Part shown: in pieces, positions 46,179-54,250 of the stretch
Layout: each line of letters begins with the position of its first letter
Position numbering within the stretch: position 1 is the first letter of the stretch
Source: Candidatus Nitrospira nitrificans
Lineage (GTDB): Bacteria; Nitrospirota; Nitrospiria; Nitrospirales; Nitrospiraceae
DNA length: 64,000 bases
Assembly (NCBI RefSeq): GCF_001458775.1
Contig: NZ_CZPZ01000001.1
Span: 62,001 to 126,000 of the forward strand
Direction: 5' to 3'
Position numbers and translations under genes: made by a program
The notes under the pieces: model-generated
What the model saw: the letters and a program-made list of their open reading frames with translations, nothing else
What the model was told of the DNA's origin: nothing
The model's database searches: none

Positions 46179-47762
46179 ATGTCTATCACAAACGAATGTG
46201 TCGGACTGGATATCGGGCAAACGGGACTGAAGGCCGTGCGTTTCCGCCGCCGTCTGAGCGGGCGGGAAACGATCGATTACTTTCAACAGCCCCTGCCGTT
46301 TTCCCGTCCCGAGGATCTCGAGCCGGCTCGACGCGTACAGTCGCTGCGTGGATTCCTCTGGCGAAACGGACTCTATGCCACGGACCGGTTGGTGACCGCG
46401 ATTCCCTGTCAGGATCTGTTCGTCAGAACCCTGTCTTTTCCCTTCAAGGATTCGACCAAGCTCGCGCAAGTCGTCCCCTTCGAGGTCGAGAATCTCGTCC
46501 CGATGCCGCTCGAAGATCTTGCGATCGGAAGCCTGATATTGCCGCCCGGACACACGGCGGAAGGCCTGGCCCGCGAAAGCAAGGGCTCGGAGATCCTGGT
46601 CACGGCCGCGCCGAGAGACAAGGTCGCGGAGCATCTTCGGTTTCTGGCCCAAGCCGATGTGGAGCCCTCGGCGATCAATGTCGACGCGATGGCCCTCTTC
46701 TCCGTCACGCAATATCTACAAGAAGAAGGAGCGGCCGTCCCGCAAGACCTCGCCATCATCGACGTTGGAGCCTCGAAGACGACGCTCTGCCTCGTGCAGG
46801 GAGGACGTCCCCTGCTCCTGCGAACCATCCTGTGGGGCGGCAATCATCTGACGCACGCCTTGGCCGTCCGGCATGCCTGTAGCTTCGCCGACGCGGAGCG
46901 TCGGAAGCGGACGATGGACGTGGATCAGGTCCACGGGCTATTGGAGCCGATCCTGAAAGAGCTCCGCATCACCTTGCAGGCCCAGCTGGGCAACGAGCGC
47001 AGCCGCTTGACGCACTGTTGGGTATGCGGAGGCGGGTCAAAACTTCAAGAAGTCGCCGGCTACCTCTCGCGACAATTGGGGCTGTATCCGGTCGGACCTC
47101 GCCAAGGGTTCGGAGCCGACACCCCACGGGCATTCTCCATCGCGTTCGGCTTGGCGATTCACCCCAAGATCATCCGGCCGCGGTGGCGATTCGCGTCGGC
47201 GCCCATGGAACTCGCGCTCGATCTCAAAGGCGTCACCGACGCATCGTTGCCGGACAGCGCCACGACCAAACAAGACCGCCGCCTGGCGATCGCCGCCGGT
47301 CTGGTCATTGCCGTCCTGGCGATCGTGGATTTCTCGATTCACTTCTGGCTGCACGACCAGCGGGTCGCTCGGCTGAAAGCGACGCTGCACAGCCACTATG
47401 AGCAATTCTTCGGAGCGGGCGCCGCGCCGGGAGAAGAGCTCGATCAAGCCCAGTACCGCATCGGAGTCCTGGATAAAGCGCTCGGGGTCGTCGACACGGC
47501 GGAGGGCAAGGTCTTGCACACCCTCTCCACGTTCGTGAAACAACTCCCGCTCGGAACGACGGTCAAGGTGCGCGAGCTGACCGTGGACGGAACGACCGTC
47601 CTCATGGAGGGTGAGACGACCTCTTTCGACGCCGTGGAGCGACTCAAGCAAACCTTCGCCTCAAGCCCTCGATTGAAGAATGTCGCGGTGACGGAAACCC
47701 GAGTGGGCGCCGGTCCCAATCAAGTCGTCTTTCGAATCACGGTCACGGTGGAAAAGTCATGA
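46179..47762 (+). CDS. gspL: Type II secretion protein L (PilM-like cytoplasmic domain)
   Basis: A 527-residue bitopic inner-membrane protein that couples GspE to the platform. Residues 1-330 form an actin-like PilM/GspL fold (VGLDIGQTGLKAVRFRRR, AIIDVGASKTTLCLVQGGR, CWVCGGGSKLQEVAGYL). The membrane helix lies near residue 375 (LAIAAGLVIAVLAIVDFSIH). The periplasmic part (about 400-527) is a PilN/GspL-type ferredoxin-like domain. Start ATG 46179 has AAGGG upstream; an earlier ATG at 46155 lies in the repeat-derived sequence. The stop overlaps gspM as ATGA. Confidence 0.88.
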   Translation: MSITNECVGLDIGQTGLKAVRFRRRLSGRETIDYFQQPLPFSRPEDLEPARRVQSLRGFLWRNGLYATDRLVTAIPCQDLFVRTLSFPFKDSTKLAQVVPFEVENLVPMPLEDLAIGSLILPPGHTAEGLARESKGSEILVTAAPRDKVAEHLRFLAQADVEPSAINVDAMALFSVTQYLQEEGAAVPQDLAIIDVGASKTTLCLVQGGRPLLLRTILWGGNHLTHALAVRHACSFADAERRKRTMDVDQVHGLLEPILKELRITLQAQLGNERSRLTHCWVCGGGSKLQEVAGYLSRQLGLYPVGPRQGFGADTPRAFSIAFGLAIHPKIIRPRWRFASAPMELALDLKGVTDASLPDSATTKQDRRLAIAAGLVIAVLAIVDFSIHFWLHDQRVARLKATLHSHYEQFFGAGAAPGEELDQAQYRIGVLDKALGVVDTAEGKVLHTLSTFVKQLPLGTTVKVRELTVDGTTVLMEGETTSFDAVERLKQTFASSPRLKNVAVTETRVGAGPNQVVFRITVTVEKS

Positions 47763-48307
47763 CCCAGAGCTTTCGAGAACGCTGGCGCCAGATGTCGCAG
47801 CGTGAGCGCACCCTCGTGCTGGGAGGCGGCATCGTGCTCGGACTCAGCCTCCTCTTTATCCTGATCGTCGACCCCCTGTTGGACAGCCTGGACCGCCTCG
47901 GACGCCAAGAGGTTCGGAAGCAGAGAGAGCTGGCCGAACTGGCGACGCTCGGCCATGCCTATCTCGCCAAACGGGACCGCTTGACCTTGACCGAAAGCCG
48001 CATGCCGGGAGCCGACAGCCATTTCTCTCTGCTGACGTTCATGGAGGAAGCGGCCACCACCGCCCATGTGCGCGAGCGCATCACCAGCATGCAGCCGCAA
48101 GTCCAATCGCCGGCGCAAGGCTATCAGGAAACGGCCGTCGATCTCCGATTGGACGGCATCCAATTGACGGACTTGCTGGCATTACTCGTGGCCATCGATC
48201 AAGCCCCGTACGACCTTCAGGTTCGCCACCTGCAGATCCGCCCCAAATTCGATAATCCGGTCAATCTCGACGCAACCGTGCGGGTCCTGAGCTATGCCAA
48301 GAGCTGA
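47759..48307 (+). CDS. gspM: Type II secretion protein M
   Basis: A 182-residue bitopic protein. The short basic cytoplasmic N-terminus (SFRERWRQMSQRERTLVL) is the standard GspM opening, followed by one membrane helix (GGGIVLGLSLLFILIVDPLL), a coiled coil and a periplasmic domain (VDLRLDGIQLTDLLALLVAI). It pairs with GspL in the platform. It overlaps gspL by four bases and gspK by fourteen, so the three are translationally linked. Confidence 0.88.
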   Translation: MTQSFRERWRQMSQRERTLVLGGGIVLGLSLLFILIVDPLLDSLDRLGRQEVRKQRELAELATLGHAYLAKRDRLTLTESRMPGADSHFSLLTFMEEAATTAHVRERITSMQPQVQSPAQGYQETAVDLRLDGIQLTDLLALLVAIDQAPYDLQVRHLQIRPKFDNPVNLDATVRVLSYAKS

Positions 48308-49238
48308 TGAACGAGGCGTCGCGCTGCTCTTGGCCCTCCTGGTGCTGACGCTGCTCACCGCCATGATTCTTGAGTTCGATGCGGAAGCGCGCCGTGAATA
48401 CCGGGCCGCCGCCGCCTTTCGGGACGATTACAAAACAGGCATGCTCACCCGAGCCGCCGTCCAGGCCGCGCGAGCCGTGCTGCTGCAAGATCTCTTGCGG
48501 GAGAAGATGACGGGGCAGAAATACGATGCGCCGACCGATATCTGGGCCATGCCGATCAAAAACTATCCGATCGGGGACGGATTCCTGACCGCGCAGATCC
48601 AGGATGAGACGGGGAAATTCAACCTGAACGACCTCGCATCGACCACGGGAGGCGATCTCGAACAGAAGAAGAAGATCCTCCGAGCCAAGCGATTGTTCGA
48701 GCTGCTCAGGGTCAGCCCCACCCTGGTCGACGCGCTCATCGATTGGATGGATCAGGACGAAGTGCCCCAGCCGGCCGGCGCCGAGAGCCTCTACTACCAA
48801 TCGTTGAGGCCACCCTATCGGTCCGCGAATAGCCCGTTACCCGGCCTGGGAGATCTCCGGCTCATCAAGGGGTTCACGCCGGAGATCATCGAACGAATCT
48901 CCCCCTACGTCACGGTCTTCCCGCAAGATGGAGGCGTGCCGATGAACATCAACACCGCGGATCCCATCGTGATTCAGACCCTGGATCCGACCGTCACACA
49001 AACCATGGCGATAGAGATCGTCCAAGGTCGCCCCTACAAGACGAAAGTGGACCTCGATCGAGTAAGCAGCTTTCAAGAAATCGGTCGGACGCTCAGAAGC
49101 GACTATGATGTCAAATCGGACTATTTCTCCGCGCGTCTCGCCGTCACCGTGAATGAAACGACCAAAACCTCATGGGCCGTCCTGAAGCGAGACGCCACCA
49201 AGGGTGAGAGCTCCGTCGAATACTTGAAGATTCTATAG
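48294..49238 (+). CDS. gspK: Type II secretion minor pseudopilin K
   Basis: A 314-residue prepilin-like protein. The processing site is at G8/V9 (ERGVALLLALLVLTLLTAMI) with no Glu at +5, as is characteristic of GspK. The large mature domain includes QIQDETGKFNLNDL, ALIDWMDQDEVPQPAGAE and a helix-hairpin-helix-like segment with MNINTADPIVIQTL. It sits at the pseudopilus tip with I and J. It is placed last, after gspM, instead of after gspJ. The stop runs into a repeat block at the convergent end of the operon. Confidence 0.9.
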   Translation: MPRADERGVALLLALLVLTLLTAMILEFDAEARREYRAAAAFRDDYKTGMLTRAAVQAARAVLLQDLLREKMTGQKYDAPTDIWAMPIKNYPIGDGFLTAQIQDETGKFNLNDLASTTGGDLEQKKKILRAKRLFELLRVSPTLVDALIDWMDQDEVPQPAGAESLYYQSLRPPYRSANSPLPGLGDLRLIKGFTPEIIERISPYVTVFPQDGGVPMNINTADPIVIQTLDPTVTQTMAIEIVQGRPYKTKVDLDRVSSFQEIGRTLRSDYDVKSDYFSARLAVTVNETTKTSWAVLKRDATKGESSVEYLKIL

Positions 49239-49241
49239 GAG

Positions 49242-49300
49242 TTTCAGGTTGCATGTTGCATGTTGAGAGAGGCTTAAAACTTGAAACTTGGAACTTGAAA
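49242..49300. repeat. GTTTC-type inverted repeats in the convergent gap, possible bidirectional terminator
   Basis: AGTTTCAGGTT next to the gspK stop and AACTTGAAACT next to the convergent regulator stop are complementary with one mismatch. A transcript from either side could fold into a hairpin. Confidence 0.55.
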
Positions 49301-50200
49301 CTATTCGATCGACACCGTCAGCGTCACTTCGTTGCCCCGCTCGTTGTACGCCAAGGACGGGAACAACGAGCGAGCCAAAAATATCCCGCGCCCGTTCGCA
49401 TCCTCCGACGCGCAGACCTCTTCGGATCGCGTCATGAGACGTTGCCACTTGAACCCCTTGCCCTCGTCGGTGATCTGGTACACCAAACTATGGGCATCCT
49501 TGTCGTGGGCGACATGAATGAGCACCCGGCGATCCCTCAACCGAGTTTGAGCGAGCCGACGCACGAGCAGCTGCTCATAGCGGCCCTCGGCGAGCGCTTC
49601 TTGTTTGTCCTGGCACACGATCTCGAGGTTCCCATGTTCAATGGCGTTAAAGAGCAGTTCTTGCAGGGCGCCACGAAGATGCAACCGTCGGATGGGAGTC
49701 AGGGTCGAGGCCGTGGTCTTGATGAGCCAGGAGATTGTTGCCGGGATATGGGTCGGGTCGGAGTCGACGGTCAGTCGATAGTCCGCTCGGCAGAGTCCCG
49801 GGATATCCGCAAGGTCTTCAGCCAGGTGATTCTGAGCATGCTGCAAGGCCTGCACCAGCTCGGCTTCGGTCACGGGTTTGTGCAGATAGTCGGCGGCTCC
49901 CATCCGAAGCGCCTGGATGATCATCGATTCCGGCGCATCCTTCGCCATGACGATCACAGGGCAGAATTCATGTCGTGCCCTCAATTCCGAGAGCAGGGTC
50001 AGGCCTGTGGCTTCAGGGAGAAACAAGTCGGTGATCACAATATCCGGCGCCGCCATGTCGATCGTGGTCAACGCCGCGGCCGGGTCGGACGCCGCAACGA
50101 CCGAATACTCTCTCCCCTGCAACTGTTCGGCAATACGCGCCTGTGTGTCCGGACAGGGATCGATGACCAAGAGATGATCGGACGTCGTCTGCCTACTCAT
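49301..50200 (-). CDS. Response regulator with RsbW-like ATPase output domain
   Basis: A 300-residue cytoplasmic regulator. Residues 8-125 form a receiver domain with acceptor Asp58 (IVITDLFLPEA) and the KPVTEAE lysine. Residues about 160-300 form a HATPase_c domain of the RsbW/anti-sigma-kinase type: N box ELLFNAIEHG, G1 box ITDEGKGF and G2 region NGRGIFLARSLF, with no histidine phospho-acceptor domain. It could phosphorylate the STAS protein nearby in a partner switch, which is inferred from family and context. Start ATG 50200 overlaps the Hpt gene stop as ATGA with AAAGGAA upstream. Confidence 0.85.
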   Translation of the reverse strand: MSRQTTSDHLLVIDPCPDTQARIAEQLQGREYSVVAASDPAAALTTIDMAAPDIVITDLFLPEATGLTLLSELRARHEFCPVIVMAKDAPESMIIQALRMGAADYLHKPVTEAELVQALQHAQNHLAEDLADIPGLCRADYRLTVDSDPTHIPATISWLIKTTASTLTPIRRLHLRGALQELLFNAIEHGNLEIVCQDKQEALAEGRYEQLLVRRLAQTRLRDRRVLIHVAHDKDAHSLVYQITDEGKGFKWQRLMTRSEEVCASEDANGRGIFLARSLFPSLAYNERGNEVTLTVSIE

Positions 50201-50556
50201 GCGGCGATTCCTTTGTCGTCCACCTGACGGAGCGCGGCGAGAAGCCGTTGAATTTCCTGCTCCAACACGGCATACAGCTGCCTGCCGCTCGCGAGATCTC
50301 CCGCTTTCGCGGACTCCTCCAATTCTTTGCAGGCGCGCAGCGCCGCCGGGGCGCAAAACTGTAAGATCGCGCCCTTCAACTTGTGACTAGCGCGCGCCAC
50401 AGCGGGCGCGTTCCCGGCCTCCAAGGCCGCGTGAGCATCCGCCAAGTCCTTCGGACCATGCTCCAGAAACAATTCGACCATCATCTGAAACGTCTCTCGG
50501 TCGTCATCGACACGGGCGAGGGCCTCATCGAGGCTGAAGGCGGGGTCATGGTTCAT
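50197..50556 (-). CDS. Hpt-domain phosphotransfer protein
   Basis: A 119-residue all-helical phosphotransfer protein. The phospho-accepting histidine is His58 in ARASHKLKGAI, within the usual Hpt helix pair. No other domain is present. It should pass phosphate between a hybrid kinase and a receiver such as those on either side. Start ATG 50556 (MNHDPAFSLDEALARV) was chosen; an in-frame ATG at 50592 adds 12 residues before the domain. The stop overlaps the next gene as ATGA. Confidence 0.85.
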   Translation of the reverse strand: MNHDPAFSLDEALARVDDDRETFQMMVELFLEHGPKDLADAHAALEAGNAPAVARASHKLKGAILQFCAPAALRACKELEESAKAGDLASGRQLYAVLEQEIQRLLAALRQVDDKGIAA

Positions 50557-50584
50557 ACGATAAGCCCTAATCGGTGAAGCGTTG

Positions 50585-50667
50585 GGTTTCAAGTTTCAGG
50601 TTTCGGACAACATGAAACCCGAAACTCGCACCACGAAATTCGAAACTCGAAACTTCAAACCTGAAAC
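50585..50667. repeat. GTTTCAAG/GAAACTTG inverted 7-bp repeats
   Basis: GGGTTTCAAGTTTCAGGTTTC on the left (20 bases shown from 50586 on) is faced by GAAACTCGAAACTTCAAACC on the right. They fill most of the gap between the Hpt gene and the phosphatase gene and can fold back on themselves. Confidence 0.8.
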
Positions 50668-51840
50668 CTAACCAAGCTCGCACGCGAATTCGACACCCAT
50701 CAAGGCTACATCATCGGGAAATTGCTCATGGCCCTGCCAGCGCACCGCTTCCGCAATCGTCTCCGCGATGACGGTCTCTAAGGGTTGCCGACCCAACGCT
50801 CGAATCGTCGTTTCCAACCGGCCCTGCCCCCACAATTCCCCGCTCGCTGAGGGCGCTTCGTACAGTCCGTCGCTGAGCAAGTACAACCGGTCGCCCGGGG
50901 CAATGGGAAGCGTCGCCGTAACATAGGTTGTTGAATTATCGAACCCAAGCGGCAGATTGGGTTGGGCCATCCAACAGACTTCACCGGATCGCCGATGAAG
51001 ACACGCCCCGCTGTGTCCCGCCATCGCATAGGACAGGGTATGGGCACGGAGGTCGAGTCCGGCAAAAACGATGGTAAAGTAGTGTCCGTTCTCCGTCAGG
51101 GGAAACTCTTTATTCGCCTCGGTCAAGATAGTGCCGGGATCGTTCGATCCGACATGGCGCAGCAGACTGTCTTTGCGCAGAAACGTCGAGAATGAGGCGG
51201 ATCGCAACGCCGGCGACACACCATGGCCGGACGCATCGAGCAGATAGAACCCCAGCACATCCTCGCTCCACTGCACGACATTGAAGAGGTCGCCGCCCAA
51301 CCCAAGAGACGGTCGGTAGGCATGGGCCATGCGCACGCCGGGCAAAACGGTCCCCGACGCCGGAAGCAGCGACTCCACATAGCGCGCGGCGGACTGAAGC
51401 TCCTGTTCGAGCGCCTCCTGCTTTTGCCGGATCTCCTCCGTGGCATCCTTCAACCTTCTGACCAACGTCGCGGCGCGCATCCCGGCCTGCACGCGAGCCG
51501 TGATTTCATACTTGCTGGCGGCCTTGCTCAGAAAGTCATCGGCGCCGCGGGCCAAACCCTCGGCGATCTGCTCCGGCTGATCGTGGCTCGTCATCATCAA
51601 GATCTGGCTCGTCTGGAGTTCCGGATCTTGCCGAACCTGTTCGCAGAAAGACGGCCCATCCATCTCCGGCATCATCCAATCCAGGATGATCAGACTGGGC
51701 CGCTCACGTCGCAGCACCTCCAGCCCGGCCTTCCCGTCGCCGGCTTGGATCACCCGATAGCCGAGCCGTTTCAGCCGAGCCGCCAAGGCCATCCGCGCCG
51801 TGGGCTCATCGTCCACGACGAGCACGGTATGGGGCGCCAT
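50668..51840 (-). CDS. Response regulator with SpoIIE/RsbU-type PP2C phosphatase
   Basis: A 390-residue cytoplasmic regulator. The receiver domain is residues 5-122 with acceptor Asp54 (LIILDWMMPEMDG). A coiled coil (residues about 130-165) leads to a PP2C-type serine phosphatase of the SpoIIE family: LGLGGDLFNVV, the metal-binding LLDASGHGVSPAL and DRLYLLSDGLYEAP. Such proteins dephosphorylate a STAS anti-anti-sigma factor when the receiver is phosphorylated; the next gene is such a STAS protein. Start ATG 51840 begins directly at the domain. The frame upstream is repeat-encoded and was rejected. Confidence 0.9.
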   Translation of the reverse strand: MAPHTVLVVDDEPTARMALAARLKRLGYRVIQAGDGKAGLEVLRRERPSLIILDWMMPEMDGPSFCEQVRQDPELQTSQILMMTSHDQPEQIAEGLARGADDFLSKAASKYEITARVQAGMRAATLVRRLKDATEEIRQKQEALEQELQSAARYVESLLPASGTVLPGVRMAHAYRPSLGLGGDLFNVVQWSEDVLGFYLLDASGHGVSPALRSASFSTFLRKDSLLRHVGSNDPGTILTEANKEFPLTENGHYFTIVFAGLDLRAHTLSYAMAGHSGACLHRRSGEVCWMAQPNLPLGFDNSTTYVTATLPIAPGDRLYLLSDGLYEAPSASGELWGQGRLETTIRALGRQPLETVIAETIAEAVRWQGHEQFPDDVALMGVEFACELG

Positions 51841-51841
51841 G

Positions 51842-51950
51842 AACGCGTGAAGCGTCGTTCGTGAAGCGTATCCCGTTCCGGATTCTGACGGTTCATGTTT
51901 CATACTACTTCCCATCGCTTCACGCTTCACGGGATACGCTTCACGCTCAA
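51842..51950. repeat. CGTGAAG-type 7-bp repeats upstream of the phosphatase gene
   Basis: Multiple GTGAAGCG/CGCTTCAC units in both directions (GCGTGAAGCGTC, CGTGAAGCGTATCC, TCGCTTCACGCTTCACGG). They occupy the gap between the STAS and phosphatase genes and extend the open frame of the latter artificially. Confidence 0.8.
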
Positions 51951-51955
51951 GCGGG

Positions 51956-52306
51956 CTACGCCGCGCGTTGATGTCCGGTCACGGCATCCTGCTCATTGTC
52001 ATAGACAGGAATCAGTTTCTGAATGTTTGCCAAGCTCATGATTTCCCGCACGTAACTTTGCGGCCTCAACATGCTCACTTTGCCTTGGCTCAACTTGAAG
52101 TTCTGAGACACGAGCGCCAACAAGCCAAGCCCGGAGCTGTCCACGAACCGGACCTCGGCCATATCCAAGATCAGATGACGGCAGCCCTTCTGCCGGACCG
52201 CTTCGACCGCTGCCTTGAACTGTTCGCGATTGGTATAGGTGAGATCTCCCGTCATCTCAAGAATGAGACCGTTCGGCACAGGGCGTTCTTTCGTCTGCAT
52301 CGCCAT
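51956..52306 (-). CDS. STAS-domain anti-anti-sigma-like protein
   Basis: A 116-residue single STAS domain of the SpoIIAA/RsbV type. The phosphorylatable serine lies in FVDSSGLGLLALV (Ser57/58), preceded by LTYTNREQFKAAVE. Its phosphorylation state, set by an RsbW-like kinase and a RsbU-like phosphatase, should control binding to a partner. Both types of enzyme are encoded next to it. No sigma factor is present in the window, so the final target is unknown. The 158 bases upstream contain 7-bp repeats. Confidence 0.9.
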   Translation of the reverse strand: MAMQTKERPVPNGLILEMTGDLTYTNREQFKAAVEAVRQKGCRHLILDMAEVRFVDSSGLGLLALVSQNFKLSQGKVSMLRPQSYVREIMSLANIQKLIPVYDNEQDAVTGHQRAA

Positions 52307-52351
52307 AACTGACTACCTCCTTCATTTAAACGGCAAGATCGCCTCATATAT

Positions 52352-52425
52352 GTGAAGCGTATCTCGTTCAGGATTCGGACGTTTCACGTTACGTTCCATC
52401 GCTTCACGAACTACACGTCGCGCGC
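52352..52425. repeat. GTGAAGCG / GTTTCACG 7-bp repeats between STAS gene and cheB
   Basis: GTGAAGCGTATCTCG, GTTTCACGTTACG and TCGCTTCACGAAC units in the gap. Same family as the other blocks. Confidence 0.7.
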
Positions 52426-52464
52426 TGAATCCGTCGGGTAATCGGCCTAGAACCTGAAGATTGT

Positions 52465-53535
52465 TCAGCCGCCCACATGGACAAGGATAGCACCGGCAAT
52501 CTCATCCAGCGGCAATATTTTGTCGACCCCGCCCATTTTGATCGCCTCTTTGGGCATCCCGAACACGACGCAACTCGCTTCGTCTTGAGCGATCGTGAAG
52601 GCGCCGGCCTGTTTCATCGTCAACATTTCCTTTGCGCCGTCGCCCCCCATCCCCGTCAGGATCACCCCGACGGCGTTCGCCCCGGCGGACTGGGCGACCG
52701 AGGCGAACATCACATCCACCGACGGCCGATGACGGTTGACCGGGGCATCTTGATTGATGCGCACGATATAGCGCGCGCCGCTCCTGACAAGCGTCATATG
52801 AAAGTTCCCCGGCGCCACCAAGGCATGTCCCGGCAAGACACTGTCTCCGTCTTGCGCTTCCTTCACGACGATCCGGCAGAGACTGTTCAGCCGATCGGCC
52901 CATGTTTTCGTAAACCGTTCCGGCATATGCTGCGTAATCAAAATCGGCGGCGTATTCGGCGGCAACATTTCCAACAGTTCTTTGACGGCCTCGGTGCCGC
53001 CGGTGGACGATCCGATCGCGATAATGGTGTCGGTCGTCTTGATCATCGAGGTTCGTGAAACGTCGTTCGTGAAGCGTGAAACGTCCGGCTCTGAAGACGA
53101 CATGCGCTTCACGATGCGCGCTTCACGTTTCACGTTGGCATGCGCGGCCGCCTTCACTTTCGCGATCAGGTCCCTCGCGATCTCCTCCATGCCTTCGCGA
53201 AGGTCGATCTTCGGTTTGGTAATGAAATCGACGGCGCCGAGTTCCAAGGCCCGCAAGGTCGTCTGGCAGCCGGCTTCCGTCAGCGAACTGACCATCACAA
53301 CGGGCATGGGGTGTCCGCGCATCAATTTCTCAAGAAACGTCAGGCCGTCCATCTTGGGCATTTCGACGTCGAGCGTAAGCACATCGGGGTTCAGCGCTTT
53401 GATCTTCTCTCGCGCGATATAGGGGTCCGGAGCCGATCCGACCACCTCGATGCCGGGATCCTTCGCGAGCAACATCGCGAGCACTTGCCGCATCAGGGCG
53501 GAATCATCGACTGTCAGGACACGTATCTTTGCCAC
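52465..53535 (-). CDS. cheB: Chemotaxis protein-glutamate methylesterase/deamidase CheB
   Basis: A 356-residue enzyme that demethylates chemoreceptors. The receiver domain (residues 4-120) has acceptor Asp56 (LTLDVEMPKMDG). The methylesterase domain (170-350) has Ser177 in IGSSTGGTEAV, His203 in ITQHMPERF and Asp299 in GMGGDGAKEM. The linker between them (about residues 133-164) is coded by TTTCACG/GTGAAGC repeats. GTG 53535 was chosen because AKIRVLTVDDSALMRQ is the family start; the frame further upstream comes from repeats. It lies between cheD and the STAS gene. Confidence 0.94.
   Translation of the reverse strand: MAKIRVLTVDDSALMRQVLAMLLAKDPGIEVVGSAPDPYIAREKIKALNPDVLTLDVEMPKMDGLTFLEKLMRGHPMPVVMVSSLTEAGCQTTLRALELGAVDFITKPKIDLREGMEEIARDLIAKVKAAAHANVKREARIVKRMSSSEPDVSRFTNDVSRTSMIKTTDTIIAIGSSTGGTEAVKELLEMLPPNTPPILITQHMPERFTKTWADRLNSLCRIVVKEAQDGDSVLPGHALVAPGNFHMTLVRSGARYIVRINQDAPVNRHRPSVDVMFASVAQSAGANAVGVILTGMGGDGAKEMLTMKQAGAFTIAQDEASCVVFGMPKEAIKMGGVDKILPLDEIAGAILVHVGG
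53044..53140. repeat. 7-bp repeats inside the cheB interdomain linker
   Basis: CGTGAAACGTCG, CGTGAAGCGTGAAACGTC and GCGCGCTTCACGTTTCACG units lie within the open frame between the receiver and methylesterase domains. They are identical in type to the intergenic blocks and keep the frame. Confidence 0.75.
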
Positions 53536-53547
53536 AGCCCCTCGCTT

Positions 53548-53629
53548 ATCTCGTGAAGCGTATCTCGTCTTCGGATTCAGACGCTTCACGCTTCACGAGA
53601 TACACTTCACGCGGTCCGCTTCACGCCAC
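53548..53629. repeat. 7-bp repeats between cheD and cheB
   Basis: CTCGTGAAGCGTATCTCG, GACGCTTCACGCTTCACGAG and CCGCTTCACGCC units fill the gap between the cheD stop and the cheB start. Confidence 0.8.
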
Positions 53630-54226
53630 TCAGAACAGCGTCACATCCTCCTCCACCACCACCTGTTTCTTCTCTTGGATTCTCGACGCGTATTCACGCT
53701 CGCGCACAACGATCGTTTGATTCTTCACCCGTTCGATCTTCTTCATCAGCGCTCGCCCGGACTCGGTAAAGTAATAGATTTTCCTCGGGCACACGTCGCC
53801 GAGATCCGTCTTGCACGCGGTCAGCCCTTCCGTCTTGATGTAGTTCATCACCCATTCGGCATTTCTGGACCCGACATCGATCTTTCCCTCATAGATCTTG
53901 CCTGCGCCGAACAGCTTGATTTCCAAACGGCTCTTCAATCCCCCGCGCTTGAGAATCTCGTTGATCAGCGACTCCATCGCATAGGATCCATAGCGGGTGG
54001 ACTCGCCCCAGGAATCGCTGCCGCCGTCTTTCGGCTCCGGCAACATGAAGTGATTCATCCCGCCGACGCGGGCAATCGGATCACGGATGCAGGCCGAGAT
54101 ACAGGAGCCGAGCACCGTGTAGACGATCATGGGCTCGCGACTCACAAAGAATTCTCCCGGCAGAATGGAGGCGATTTCATACGGGAACCGGCTGTCGCGC
54201 ATGCGGCGGATGTGGGCGAATTCCAT
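53630..54226 (-). CDS. cheD: Chemoreceptor glutamine deamidase CheD
   Basis: A 198-residue enzyme that deamidates glutamines of chemoreceptors. The catalytic Cys is in YTVLGSCISACIRD and the His in VGGMNHFMLPEP, with RYGSYAMESLINE after them. An extra 40-residue C-terminal tail (VVREREYASRIQEKKQ) is rich in charge. Start ATG 54226 begins MEFAHIRRMRDSRF; an upstream ATG at 54247 comes from the GAAACTTG-type repeat. It follows the four-helix-bundle gene after 24 bases. Confidence 0.92.
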   Translation of the reverse strand: MEFAHIRRMRDSRFPYEIASILPGEFFVSREPMIVYTVLGSCISACIRDPIARVGGMNHFMLPEPKDGGSDSWGESTRYGSYAMESLINEILKRGGLKSRLEIKLFGAGKIYEGKIDVGSRNAEWVMNYIKTEGLTACKTDLGDVCPRKIYYFTESGRALMKKIERVKNQTIVVREREYASRIQEKKQVVVEEDVTLF

Positions 54227-54250
54227 ATGTCGAGTTTCAAGTTCCATGTT

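Noticed and set aside
51841-51930. N-terminal extension of the SpoIIE-phosphatase regulator to 51930
   Set aside because: The added 30 residues are translated CGTGAAG repeats upstream of a clean receiver-domain start at 51840.
53536-53589. N-terminal extension of CheB to 53589
   Set aside because: It is repeat-encoded and precedes the standard AKIRVLTVDDSA start.
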